A stretch of 64,000 nt of DNA from Chitinophagaceae bacterium (GCA_016717285.1 JADKFU010000005.1:1968501-2032500); one strand, 5' to 3'; counted from the first letter of the stretch, positions 45,541-54,913 are shown. Translations and numbers: made by a program. Notes: generated from the letters alone by a model not told the origin.

Positions 45541-47275
45541 CTAGTTCATCTTATGCAACTTTGCTACTGTTTTTGTCTTTCCATTTTTAATTGTCAGGAA
45601 ATACATTCCGCTTGTAAGACTTGCAAGAGAAAATTGTTTTCTAACTGAATGATTTGATACATTTAATTTATCAACAAATATTGTTTCGCCTATAACATTT
45701 TTCAATTCAAAAGTGTATTCTCCATTCTCAATACTTGAACCTGAAATATTCAGCAAATCGTTTGTAGGATTCGGAAAAACTAAAAGTCCGATTTCATTTG
45801 TTGATTCAACAATACCCGTTTGGAGATTTACAATTACCAAAATGCTGTCAATGTTGCTGCATTCGTTAACATCTATCACAGTAACAGTGTAAGTAGTTGT
45901 GTCTGTGGGTGAAGCTGTCGGATTTGAAACATTACTTGAATCTAATCCAGTTGTTGGTGTCCAACTATAAATAAAAGGTTCATTACCTGAAGCAGTTGGA
46001 ATTCCACCGATAATAGTAGTGTTACCTTGAGTAATCGTTACAGTATTTCCTGCATCTACCGACGGTAACGCACTAACAGTTATTGGAACAGTCGCGGTTT
46101 TACTGCATCCATTTCCATCAGTCCCTGTAACTGTATAGATGGTTGTCACTGGAGGTGATGCATTTGGATTTGCAATACTGTCATTACTTAATCCATTTGT
46201 TGGTATCCACAAATAATTGTTTGCTCCGCTTGCTGAAAGCGTTGTTGACTGTCCGTAGCAGAGATCATTGCTTACTGCCGAGGCTGAAACATTCGGAAGT
46301 GGGTTTACCGTTACGCTTGTTGCTATTGATGTGCCTGTGCATCCATTGACATCTGTTACTGTAACGGAATAATTTCCTGTTGTGATTACGGCAATGCTTT
46401 GTGTGTTTGCATTGTTACTCCACAAATAATTTATTCCTACGACTGAAGATGAAAGAGTAACGCTGTCGCCTGAACAAAATGTTGTTGCTCCGCTTGGATT
46501 CACCATTGGTGTTGGTAATGGATTTACTATTACACTTGTTGGTAGTGATGTTCCTACACAACCGTTGATGTCCGTAAGAGTCACATAAAAATTTCCTGTC
46601 ATGTTTACAGAAATGCTTTGCGTTGTCGCATTGTTACTCCACAAATAATTTGTTCCTGTGATTGAAGATGAAAGAGTAACAGTATCACCCGAACAAAATA
46701 TTGTTGGTCCGCTTGCATTTACTGCAGGAGTTGGTAATTGATTGACTGTGATTGCAACTGTAGCAGTATTGGTGCATCCGTTACTATCTGTTCCTATAAC
46801 AGTGTAAGTCGTTGTTATGATTGGAGCAGCGGTTGGATTTGCAATGCTGTCATTGTTTAATCCCGTTGACGGTGTCCACAAATAATTACTTGCTCCACTT
46901 GCTGAAAGCGTTGTTGATTGTCCGCTACAGAAAATATTATTTATTGCGGAAGCTAAAATATTCGGAAGTGAGAATACCGATATTTGTAAACTATCAGATT
47001 CTTCACCTACGTCACAAAAATTGATTCCTCGTACAGCAAGGTGAGCTGTGCCAACAAATGATGTATCCCAAACAATTTGAACACCTAAACCAACATTTAG
47101 TATCGTACCTGCACTTGGAGGATCTAATGTCCACGAATATGATGTTGCACCATCTGAACTTGTAGTATAAGTGCTAGGAATAAAGTTTTTGCAAACAGTT
47201 ATTGTACCATTAGGAGTTTCGGGCTTTTTTGGTTTCGAGCACCCAACTTTACCCCAATATGTTCCCCCACCTATC
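45541..47275 (-). CDS. Large T9SS-secreted protein, C-terminal part (cassette 1, after frameshift)
   Basis: After the frame joins at ~47268, this part begins WGKVGCSKPKKPETPNGTIT and then has four or five immunoglobulin/PKD-like beta domains with repeated text: FCSGDSVTLSSSVVGINYLW, SNNANTQSIAV, TGNYSVTVTDVNGCTGTS. A T9SS type A domain follows: LVFPNPTNDLLNISG, LKNVIGETIFVDKLN, LTSGMYFLTIKNGKTKTVAK. Upstream of ~47268 this frame is not genuine. The protein is exported and probably surface-bound. It is cassette 1, next to the recombinase, and unusually large for an integron cassette. Confidence 0.78.
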
Positions 47276-48763
47276 AATGCCAGATTGTGGGTAAGCCGCA
47301 TATTGCTGAATTGTCCAAATGTCTTTACCATTTGGGTCGGCTATTGTACTTGTATAATCTCCCCACCTACTGGAACTTCCAACTGAACGATGATAGGTAC
47401 TGTCTCCATGTTTCAAAACATAATCCGCTTCAAATGTTGTATCATACAAAGCGCGATAAGAATATGCGCCACTCGCGTAAATTAAGTTAGAAAATTTTGA
47501 GAATCCAATCAGTGCATCGTTATTTTCATTCACGGCAATACTTGGTTGTCCGTAAAAGTTAACTCCGCTGGTATCGTCAATTCTTCCTACATCAAGCACA
47601 TTGCCCAAAGTATCTAAACACCAGTATTGGACGGATGATCTTATTGGTGTGTCAGCAGGTAGAAAAACCGTATGGATACACCACAGTTTTCCGTTTTTAT
47701 AAATTGAACCGCTTATTCTAGTGTCATTTGTTGATAAGGTATATGAGCTATTTAATTGCGACGCTTGAGGTGTTGTCATAGTAGTATTCCATGGATAAGG
47801 TGCAGAGGGATAAGCGATCGTAGAAAGCACTTCATTTCCAACAGTACCAGATATTTCGAACAAACGGAGATAGCAAATGCCAGCGTCATTACTTGCCCAA
47901 TCTTGCACCAAATAAAAATTTGATAAAGTATCATCATAGGTTAACGTAGGAGTAGGCATATTTCCACCATATGTAGATTGTAACAGTGTATAATTTCCCG
48001 CACCACCTGCATATAAATTATTTTTATCAAAACAATAATAGTTGCTAATATTTGAACCAATACCATTCGGAAATATCGCACCCTGAACAACAATCCATTT
48101 ATTATTAAACCCCACTCTTGGATAATCCATCCAATAGTTAGGATCAATGTTAATTTTGTATTGATACCAACTTCCTGTTGGATCTGCCGAACTTGAAACA
48201 GCAATTAACAATGCAGCATTGGGAGAATATGAATTCGCTGCTGATGTCAAAATCCATCTGTGTTGATAAGGGTCAAATAATATTCTTGGATCAAAGGGAG
48301 TTACATTGGCAAATATTGACCAAAAACTAAATAGAGAAACTGTGCTTAAAACATTTCCAAATTTGTTCTGAATTCTTACTTGGGTATTTAGAGCAGTTAC
48401 TAAAAAACTGTCTCCAACAGCCCCGCTTACGTCAGGTGGATATGCTTGCCCATTATCGCCTACAGCAATAAAACTTGTATCAGGAATTGGGGAAAAGATA
48501 TTGCTCGAGTTTTGTTTTATGGGTTTTCCATGATCGCTATTTTGCTTTACCTTAAATGATTCTGGTACTTTCAGATCATGTTCTTTTTCAAAATCATTCT
48601 CTACTTCTTTTGGATAATTGAATGTATTCACTGTGTCCCTACTTGCAATCTCTTTAAGTGAGGTCAAGTAAAAGCTATCAGCGCTTTCGTGAATACCAGA
48701 AATAGTTTGTGCCTGAGATAAACTGGAAATTAAAATCGGGAAAATGCAAAATATTTTTTTCAT
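47249..48763 (-). CDS. Large T9SS-secreted protein, N-terminal part (cassette 1, before frameshift)
   Basis: It starts at ATG 48763 with a signal peptide (MKKIFCIFPILISSLSQAQ); the longer frame to 49009 has no support. The ~480-residue body (VGDNGQAYPPDVSGAVGDSF, FDPRILFDPYQHRWILTSAA, RVGFNNKWIVVQG, SSRWGDYTSTIADPNGKDIW) resembles the propeller-like domain of large secreted Bacteroidota proteins; catalytic role unknown. The frame runs out at 47249 because of a C5 run (G5 on the coding strand) at 47264-47268: removing one base gives DRWGTYWGKVGC and joins the downstream frame. The full protein would be ~1,070 residues. Confidence 0.78.
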   Translation of the reverse strand: MKKIFCIFPILISSLSQAQTISGIHESADSFYLTSLKEIASRDTVNTFNYPKEVENDFEKEHDLKVPESFKVKQNSDHGKPIKQNSSNIFSPIPDTSFIAVGDNGQAYPPDVSGAVGDSFLVTALNTQVRIQNKFGNVLSTVSLFSFWSIFANVTPFDPRILFDPYQHRWILTSAANSYSPNAALLIAVSSSADPTGSWYQYKINIDPNYWMDYPRVGFNNKWIVVQGAIFPNGIGSNISNYYCFDKNNLYAGGAGNYTLLQSTYGGNMPTPTLTYDDTLSNFYLVQDWASNDAGICYLRLFEISGTVGNEVLSTIAYPSAPYPWNTTMTTPQASQLNSSYTLSTNDTRISGSIYKNGKLWCIHTVFLPADTPIRSSVQYWCLDTLGNVLDVGRIDDTSGVNFYGQPSIAVNENNDALIGFSKFSNLIYASGAYSYRALYDTTFEADYVLKHGDSTYHRSVGSSSRWGDYTSTIADPNGKDIWTIQQYAAYPQSGIDRWGNILG

Positions 48764-48920
48764 GGACAGGGTTTTTCTAAGTGATATTTTAAAGTTGGCA
48801 ATGTGGTGTCGTTGTCGGTGAGTTGGGGCAAGAGTAAAGGTAATTTCCAAATGCATTTGCCGAAATTTTTCTGTCGTTTCATTCCTTGTTGTAAAGATAA
48901 TTACTTGCACTGTCCCCAAG

Positions 48921-49018
48921 CATGACGCATAACATTTTATTTTACGCATTTTCCTTTCGTCAAGCCCACCAAATATAACAGAATACACGAATGAATTGAA
49001 AAATAACACGCAACATGC
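48921..49018 (-). other. Candidate attI-like site between recombinase and first cassette
   Basis: On the minus strand, just after the recombinase stop, lies AAAATGTTATGCGTCATGC (core at 48928-48935 on the + strand). The GTTATGC core matches the attC ends of this array, but there is no matching second arm as in the attCs. This is where a primary attachment site should be if the array works as an integron. Confidence 0.4.
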
Positions 49019-49879
49019 TTACAGGTCCAGTTTGTCAAGTGGGCTTTGAATTTTGCTGATGCTTTTGGTGCTTACATGCGTATAAATTGCGGTTGTCCGG
49101 ATGCTGCTGTGGCCAAGCAATTCTTTGATGCTCACCAGGTCAGTGCCACCTTCCAGTAAATGTGTTGCGAAGGAATGCCGTAATGCATGCATCGCTCCCT
49201 GCTTCCTGATGCCTGCTTTTTTCTTGGCTTGTTTCAATACCAATTGAATGCTTCTTACGCTGTATTGCTCATGGTTGACGCCTTCGAAAAGGTATTTTGC
49301 CGGTTTGTATTGCCTGTAATACATCCGAAGAAGCAACAACAGCTTTTCAGAGAGCATCACCTGCCGGTCTTTCTTACCTTTCCCTTGCCTGATGGTAATC
49401 GTCATGCGTGTGGAGTCTACCTCTTTCACCTGCAGGTTCACGATTTCACTGATCCTTAGTCCGCCGGCATACGCAATTGAAAGGATGGTTTTGTGCTTGA
49501 GGTTTTCAGTTACTCCAAGCATCTTTTTTATTTCAGCGGCAGAAAATACTGCAGGCAGCTTATTTTCTTTTTTCGCACGTGGTAGGTCATACACCTCCCG
49601 CGGTTTGCCCAACACTTCTTCATAGAAAAATTTGATGGCGTTGATCATCAGGTTGTAATACGATGCCGAAGGTTTGTGCTCGTTTAGGTGATTCACCAGG
49701 AATTGCATCACTTCTGCCTTTCGGATCTGCGATGGCTTGTGCTCCGGGAAGGCCAGCAGAAACAGAATAAAGCAGCTTCTGTAGTTCTTTAATGTTGCAG
49801 CGCTGTATTGTTTGAGGCGGATATGGTCGCAGTAAGCGGTTACCGCATTTTGCTGAAAGGTGGATAATGCCTGATACAT
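49019..49879 (-). CDS. Tyrosine recombinase/integrase at the head of the cassette array
   Basis: 286 residues from ATG 49879; a TTG at 49900 is less likely. Catalytic residues are complete: Arg142 (AYAGGLRISEIVNL), Lys ~169 (GKGKKDRQ), His231/Arg234 (HALRHSFATHLLEGG), His257 (LLGHSS) and Tyr266 (TAIYTHVS). An N-terminal SAM-like core-binding domain is present (QYSAATLKNYRSCFILFLLA). The C-terminus KIQSPLDKLDL resembles the SPLD end of integron integrases, but the IntI-specific insertion between the Lys and His-x-x-Arg motifs is absent. It is co-directional with the cassettes and directly upstream of them. Confidence 0.85.
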   Translation of the reverse strand: MYQALSTFQQNAVTAYCDHIRLKQYSAATLKNYRSCFILFLLAFPEHKPSQIRKAEVMQFLVNHLNEHKPSASYYNLMINAIKFFYEEVLGKPREVYDLPRAKKENKLPAVFSAAEIKKMLGVTENLKHKTILSIAYAGGLRISEIVNLQVKEVDSTRMTITIRQGKGKKDRQVMLSEKLLLLLRMYYRQYKPAKYLFEGVNHEQYSVRSIQLVLKQAKKKAGIRKQGAMHALRHSFATHLLEGGTDLVSIKELLGHSSIRTTAIYTHVSTKSISKIQSPLDKLDL

Positions 49880-50258
49880 ACAATAGATACTTTGTATCAA
49901 ATATAGTAATCATCTTTAATTGAAATCTTCTTTCTGCAGTTGATGGCTTAGAATTACAGATGAAGCATAAGCCAATGTCAGCACTGATTGAGAAGCAGTT
50001 TCTTCCTGGAATGACACCCGCAATTTTTCATGCTTCGGATTGAAATGAAAAAAGAGAAACCGAAGCTTCTCTTTTTGTTTGAATGAACTTTATGATTTAC
50101 CTTATTATTCTACTGCTATGCTCACATATTCTTTATCACCTCATCCCCAAACTCCGGGCATTTCAATAGTGTAGCACCTTCCATCAGCCTTTCAAAATCA
50201 TACATGGGAAATGACTACATATTCCAGGGCAGAATTCGGAAAAACTGCTATCAGCTCT
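49880..50258. other. Intergenic region upstream of recombinase
   Basis: 379 bp. Apart from the clpS terminator (50049-50076) it holds only a 27-codon minus-strand frame (50122-50205) that may be a gene remnant. No convincing feature otherwise. Confidence 0.4.
50049..50076 (-). terminator. Hairpin terminator downstream of clpS
   Basis: The stem AAAAAGAGAA/TTCTCTTTTT with an 8-nt loop has a U-tract in both directions. It lies ~180 bp past the clpS stop and could also limit read-through toward the recombinase. Confidence 0.55.
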
Positions 50259-50537
50259 CTACTCAAACCCGATCTCCGTCTTCAGATTGATCTCTTCCAA
50301 TATAGCACTCACAGATAAACATTCTTCCATCGCTCCTTCATATACTTTGCACTTGCCTTCGGTATGCACCGTTTGCGCCATCTTCTCTCCTGCTTTGTAA
50401 GAACAATTAATGGCTAAAATCAATTGGAAAATCACGTCATCAAAAGTGTGATAATCGTCATTAAAGAGAATGACATGCGCACCGCCCGTGGTATCAGGGC
50501 CGGCAGTTTTTTCTATGGCAAGAACTTCAGTTTCCAT
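50259..50537 (-). CDS. clpS: ATP-dependent Clp protease adaptor ClpS
   Basis: 92 residues. HVILFNDDYHTFDDVIFQL near 21 is the ClpS core, with the Asp/Asn and the hydrophobic pocket that bind N-degron side chains; AGEKMAQTVHTEGKCKVYEG follows. ClpS delivers N-end-rule substrates to ClpAP. It is the usual length. It lies outside the cassette array. Confidence 0.88.
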   Translation of the reverse strand: METEVLAIEKTAGPDTTGGAHVILFNDDYHTFDDVIFQLILAINCSYKAGEKMAQTVHTEGKCKVYEGAMEECLSVSAILEEINLKTEIGFE

Positions 50538-50888
50538 TGCAGAACCGCTAATTTAAGCAGAATGGGTAAACTGATGTGCACTTTTAAAACTTCATGCAAC
50601 ACATTTATTGTTCCTCCTCAAAACAAGGCCGCAATTATTCCACGATAATGTTCTTCGGCTTTGCCGCAACCATTTAACCATTTAGCCATGCAATCATTTA
50701 ACCATATGACATCAAAATCCAACACTGCTACTCCTTCGAAACGATTCCCTTTGTACTTCCAGGTTCCCGCCTATCTTTGCGCCCGCCTGAGTTTATTGAT
50801 TCGTGAAAACATTTTTTTACTTATTAAGTTAAAATGCCCCGAGCATCATAAACCGGCAAATTATTCTTAACAAACTTTCCTGTTTTAA
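50538..50888. other. Intergenic region between clpS and uppP (divergent)
   Basis: 351 bp between divergent genes. It holds the uppP promoter (50750-50779) and a short direct repeat around 50680-50710 (CATTTAACCA twice). No gene is visible. Confidence 0.5.
50750..50779 (+). promoter_or_regulatory. Bacteroidota-type promoter for uppP-truB-ribF
   Basis: A -33 TTTG at 50750-50753 and a -7 TATCTTTG (TAnnTTTG) at 50772-50779, 18 bp apart, match the Bacteroidetes sigma-A consensus. It is ~110 bp before the uppP start. Confidence 0.5.
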
Positions 50889-51695
50889 ATGAGCATCTTT
50901 CAGTCGGTAATCCTCGCTATTGTTGAAGGCATTACGGAATTCCTTCCCATTTCTTCCACCGGTCACATGATTATCGCTTCCACCATCATGGGCATCAACA
51001 ATGATGATTTTGTAAAAATGTTTGAAGTGGTGATTCAGTTTGGTGCCATACTTTCTGTGGTGGTTTTATACTGGAGGAAATTTATGCCCGGCAACAAGAC
51101 CATGCGTGAGTGGTTTGATTTTTATCTTAAACTGTTCGTCGCATTTATCCCGGCAGCATTTTTCGGATTGTTATTTCACGATTATATCAAACAGATGATC
51201 GGCAGTGTTACGGTTGTTGCTGTTTCCATGCTTGCAGGAGGCGTTGTTTTGATTTTCATTGATAAAATTTTTAAAGAATCGGAAGCAGGTGAAGAAAAAC
51301 CGGTCACCTTTCCAATGGCCTTCAAAATCGGATTGTTCCAGGTCATCAGCATGATTCCCGGTGTATCGCGGTCCGCTGCTACCATTATCGGTGGCATGAG
51401 TCAGCGACTGAGCAGGAAGCAGGCCGCAGAGTTTTCCTTTTTTCTTGCAGTGCCTACAATGGCTGCTGCTTCCCTGCTGGATCTGATTGAATATTATAAA
51501 TTCATCACACCTGAAACATTAACGCCATTGCTGATCGGTTTTGTAGTGGCTTTCCTTGTTGCGATGGTCGCTATCAAAGCATTTGTCGGATTTCTTACCA
51601 AACATGGCTTCAAAGTATTTGGTTATTACAGAATTGTAGTGGGCGCTATCTTACTCCTGCTGATTGCAATGGGAGTAAATCTGCAAATGTTATGA
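50889..51695 (+). CDS. uppP: Undecaprenyl-diphosphatase UppP (BacA)
   Basis: Dephosphorylates undecaprenyl pyrophosphate for recycling of the peptidoglycan lipid carrier in the inner membrane. Signatures: VEGITEFLPISSTGHMIIAS (13-32) with the catalytic Glu, and MIPGVSRSAATIIGGM near 155. It has eight hydrophobic segments and a normal length of 268. It overlaps truB by 4 bp (ATGA), so the two are translationally coupled. Confidence 0.95.
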   Translation: MSIFQSVILAIVEGITEFLPISSTGHMIIASTIMGINNDDFVKMFEVVIQFGAILSVVVLYWRKFMPGNKTMREWFDFYLKLFVAFIPAAFFGLLFHDYIKQMIGSVTVVAVSMLAGGVVLIFIDKIFKESEAGEEKPVTFPMAFKIGLFQVISMIPGVSRSAATIIGGMSQRLSRKQAAEFSFFLAVPTMAAASLLDLIEYYKFITPETLTPLLIGFVVAFLVAMVAIKAFVGFLTKHGFKVFGYYRIVVGAILLLLIAMGVNLQML

Positions 51696-52387
51696 CGCTC
51701 GAAGAAATCCGGAACGGTTCGGTTTTGCTTTTCGATAAGCCATTCGACTGGTCATCGTTTGATGTGGTGAATAAAGTGAAGCGATGGACAAAATCAAAAG
51801 TAGGACATGCCGGCACTCTTGATCCCTACGCTACCGGATTATTGATATTATGCACCGGTAAATTCACGAAACGGATTCCCGAATTTCAGGATACGCAAAA
51901 GGAATACACCGGCACGATGGTATTGGGTGCCACCACTCCGAGTTATGATATGGAAAAGGAAATTGATCAGCGCTTTGATACAAGTAACATCACTGAAGCA
52001 ATGATTCATGAAACAGTACCACAGTTTTTAGGTGATGTGATGCAATCACCACCCAATTTCTCCGCCATTTATGTTGACGGAAGAAGGGCTTATAAAAAAG
52101 CAAGGTCAGGTCATGATTTTGAAATTGAGAAAAGAAAAGTAACGCTGTTTGAATTTGAAATTACCGGTATTGAATTGCCGGCTGTTCATTTCAGAATTGT
52201 ATGCGGAAAAGGATTTTACGTGCGCTCCCTGGTAAATGATTTTGGAAAAGCACTGAACAACGGCGCCTATCTTTCCGCGCTTTGCAGAACCCGCATTGGA
52301 AACTATCATTTGAAAGATGCCTGGAAAATGGATGATTTTACGAAATTTGTTCAGGGAGAAGAAACGAAAAACAGCAACATGCAGTAG
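51692..52387 (+). CDS. truB: tRNA pseudouridine(55) synthase TruB
   Basis: Makes pseudouridine 55 in the T-loop of tRNAs. FDKPFDWSSFDVVNKVKRW near 14 and the catalytic GHAGTLDPYATGLL (Asp44); GKGFYVRSLVNDFGKAL near 172 contacts RNA. At 231 residues it is short, lacking the full PUA tail, as is usual in Bacteroidota. It is the second gene of uppP-truB-ribF. Confidence 0.95.
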   Translation: MTLEEIRNGSVLLFDKPFDWSSFDVVNKVKRWTKSKVGHAGTLDPYATGLLILCTGKFTKRIPEFQDTQKEYTGTMVLGATTPSYDMEKEIDQRFDTSNITEAMIHETVPQFLGDVMQSPPNFSAIYVDGRRAYKKARSGHDFEIEKRKVTLFEFEITGIELPAVHFRIVCGKGFYVRSLVNDFGKALNNGAYLSALCRTRIGNYHLKDAWKMDDFTKFVQGEETKNSNMQ

Positions 52388-52494
52388 TTAACAAATCTGT
52401 CTTGCCTTTAGCGTTCGCTGAGCCTGTCGAAGCGTAAAGAAAGCCGCCTTGAACTTTTCGATGCGCATCTTTGCTACATCCATCAAATTATACT

Positions 52495-53442
52495 ATGCAA
52501 GTCCATAAAAACCTTTCTGAACTTCCTTCTCTTAAAAAAGCAGTAATCACTGTAGGAACTTTTGATGGCGTGCACCTCGGACATCAGCATCTTATTCAAC
52601 GCATCAAAAAACTGGCGGCAGAAATATCCGGCGAAAGCGTGCTTATCACTTTTGATCCGCATCCAAGAACGATAGTTTTTCCGGACGATCATTCACTTCG
52701 CATATTATCTACACTCGATGAAAAAATTGAATTGTTACATGAATATCATGTCGATCATTTAGTCGTAGCACCTTTCACACCCGATTTTTCCCAAATGACT
52801 GCCCGTAATTATGTGGATCATTTCCTTGCCGGATTATTTCATCCCGCCATCATTGCTATCGGTTACAATCACCAGTTTGGTCATCACCGCGACGGCAATA
52901 TTGAACTGCTTCGGAAATTATCGCGGGAATATGGATACAGAGTAGAAGAAATCACCAAGCAAATCGTAGACGATATTGAAGTAAGTTCAACCCGTATCAG
53001 AATCGCGTTACAGGAAGGCGATGTTAAAACTGCTGCTCACTTGTTAGGACATCGCTATTCTTTGCAGGGATTGGTGGTGAAAGGAAATCAGTTAGGTCGC
53101 AAATTCGGATATCCAACTGCCAATATATCCATCAATGATCCATTTAAATTAATTCCTGCTGATGGTGTATATGCCATAAGGGCCAGTTTAAACAATGGTT
53201 GGATAGATGGAGTTGCCAGCATCGGATTTCGTCCGACAGTAAATGGCCGGCACAGAACAGTGGAAGCCTACCTGTTTGATTTTGAAAGAAACTTATATGA
53301 TCAGCAATTGAAAATAGAATTTGTAGAATGGATACGACCCGAAGTCAAATTTGAAACGGTTGATCTGATGATTGCAGAAATTGAAAAAGACGTAACGCTA
53401 TCAAAAAAGATTTTAGCTGCACAGTCTCCTACGCTTCACTAA
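52495..53442 (+). CDS. ribF: Bifunctional riboflavin kinase / FMN adenylyltransferase RibF
   Basis: Makes FMN and FAD from riboflavin. The N-terminal nucleotidyltransferase has GTFDGVHLGH (21-30) and FDPHPRTIVF; ISSTR-like VSSTRIRIALQEGD near 166 follows. The C-terminal kinase has GNQLGRKFGYPTANI near 199 and the catalytic RPTVNGRHRTVEAYLFDF near 249. The ATG at 52495 is preferred to an upstream TTG (52471). It is 107 bp after truB, with a spacer carrying no gene. Confidence 0.94.
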   Translation: MQVHKNLSELPSLKKAVITVGTFDGVHLGHQHLIQRIKKLAAEISGESVLITFDPHPRTIVFPDDHSLRILSTLDEKIELLHEYHVDHLVVAPFTPDFSQMTARNYVDHFLAGLFHPAIIAIGYNHQFGHHRDGNIELLRKLSREYGYRVEEITKQIVDDIEVSSTRIRIALQEGDVKTAAHLLGHRYSLQGLVVKGNQLGRKFGYPTANISINDPFKLIPADGVYAIRASLNNGWIDGVASIGFRPTVNGRHRTVEAYLFDFERNLYDQQLKIEFVEWIRPEVKFETVDLMIAEIEKDVTLSKKILAAQSPTLH

Positions 53443-53506
53443 TTATTCAATTGTCCTTCCACCACAAATAATTTTAAGTAAATTCGCCACTGAAATTTAA
53501 CGATAC

Positions 53507-54043
53507 ATGAAGTCCACCATGCTTAATTCGAAGTTCATCCTGTTGTCAGTAATGATTTTAGTGGCTGCATTGAGCAGGTTGCTCACCAATCAGCTTCATC
53601 TTTGGAACTTCACACCTATTGCTGCCATTGCACTTTTTGGTGCCGCCCATTTCACTGATAAGAAATTTGCCTTTCTTATTCCCATGCTGGCCATGTTAAT
53701 CACTGATTGGATCATCGGATTTCATCCCGGAATGTGGGATGTGTATGCAACGTTGGTACTGATCACTTTTATTGGTTTCACACTTCGCAATAATGTAAAG
53801 GTTGTTCCCGTGATCGGCGTTTCATTGATTTCTTCACTCCTCTTTTTTACAATTACCAATTTCGCTGTATGGGCAGGCTCAACACTATATCCTCATACAT
53901 GGGAAGGACTGACCACTTGCATTGAAGCAGGCATTCCATTTTTCGGAAATACAGTTGCAGGCGATTTATTTTACTGTGGCGTTTTATTTGGCGGTTATGA
54001 ACTTATCAGGAAATATTATCCGCAGATGGCACGCACGGTTTAA
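53507..54043 (+). CDS. DUF6580 family membrane protein
   Basis: 178 residues with five to six hydrophobic segments: LSRLLTNQLHLWNFTPIAAI at the start, FGAAHFTDKKFAFLIPMLAM, DWIIGFHPGMWDVYATLVLI, and AGIPFFGNTVAGDLFYCGVL at the end. This is the DUF6580 pattern, proposed as an ECF-type transport component. It lies near the cobalamin-regulated TonB receptor (convergent, 870 bp away), so a link to cobalamin or another cofactor is possible but not shown. Confidence 0.78.
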   Translation: MKSTMLNSKFILLSVMILVAALSRLLTNQLHLWNFTPIAAIALFGAAHFTDKKFAFLIPMLAMLITDWIIGFHPGMWDVYATLVLITFIGFTLRNNVKVVPVIGVSLISSLLFFTITNFAVWAGSTLYPHTWEGLTTCIEAGIPFFGNTVAGDLFYCGVLFGGYELIRKYYPQMARTV

Positions 54044-54119
54044 ACAACAGCTCATTTACTTATCAGGAAGACCATTATGCTTCACCATTTATTCATTGTC
54101 CTTGAGTTGATCAATAATC

Positions 54120-54890
54120 AACGATAAACAAATGCAACACCCTTATTTTTCCATCGGATAGTTTTCCGCTCTTTGCTTTCGTAACCTATCCGATGGATGA
54201 ATTGCTCCTTCATGCGCATGAGTTGATTAAAACTCGCTGCAAATAAAATCGATACCGGTATCTATTGCCCCCGATTTCAATCGGCGGTAAAATTCACAGG
54301 TTTTCATTGGATAGTTCTCCGCTCTGTGCTTTCGCAACCTATCCGATCGATGAATTGCTCCTTGATGCGCATGAGTTGATTAATAACTCACTGCAAATAA
54401 TATTCGATACCGGTATCTATTGCCACCGATTTCAATCGGCGGTAAAATTCACAGGTTTTCATCGGATTGTTCTCCGCTCTGTGCTTTCACAATCTATCCG
54501 ATGAATGAATTGTACTTCGTGTACTTAAGTCAATTAATAACTAATTGCTAATAAAATTCGATACCGGTATCTATTGCCACCGATTTCAATCGGTGGTAAA
54601 ATTCACCTTCGCAACCTATCCGATGGTTGAATAGCTCCTTCGTGTACTTAAGTCAATTAATAACTAACTGCTAATAAAATTCGATACCGGTATCTATTGC
54701 CACCGATTTCAATCGGTGGTAAAATTCAAAAATATCCATTGGATGGCTCTCCACTCTATGCTTTCACCATCTATCCGATGTTTGAATAGCTCCTTCGTGC
54801 ATTTGAGTTGATTAATAATTATCTGCAAATAAAATTCGATACCGGTATCTATTGCCACCGATTTCAATCGGTGGTAAAATCATAGTAGCC
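54120..54890. repeat. Tandem ~155-bp palindrome-rich intergenic repeat, five copies
   Basis: The palindrome GATACCGGTATC recurs at 54251, 54406, 54560, 54683 and 54838 (spacing 155, 154, 123, 155). Each is followed by TATTGCC and the hairpin CCACCGAT-TTCA-ATCGGTGG. Between them lies a larger inverted pair, CCATCGGATAG/CTATCCGATGG. One unit has lost about 32 bp. No ORF is supported; spacers are too similar for a CRISPR. Confidence 0.85.
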
Positions 54891-54913
54891 GAACTCACAA
54901 CCTATCCAATAGA

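Noticed and set aside
50122..50205. 27-codon minus-strand frame near clpS
   Set aside because: It reads like the tail of a protein (ATLLKCPEFGDE) but is too short to identify and lacks a start context.
54120..54890. Possible CRISPR or centromere-like iteron array
   Set aside because: Units are long and internally palindromic, with no unique spacers and no replication or partition genes nearby.
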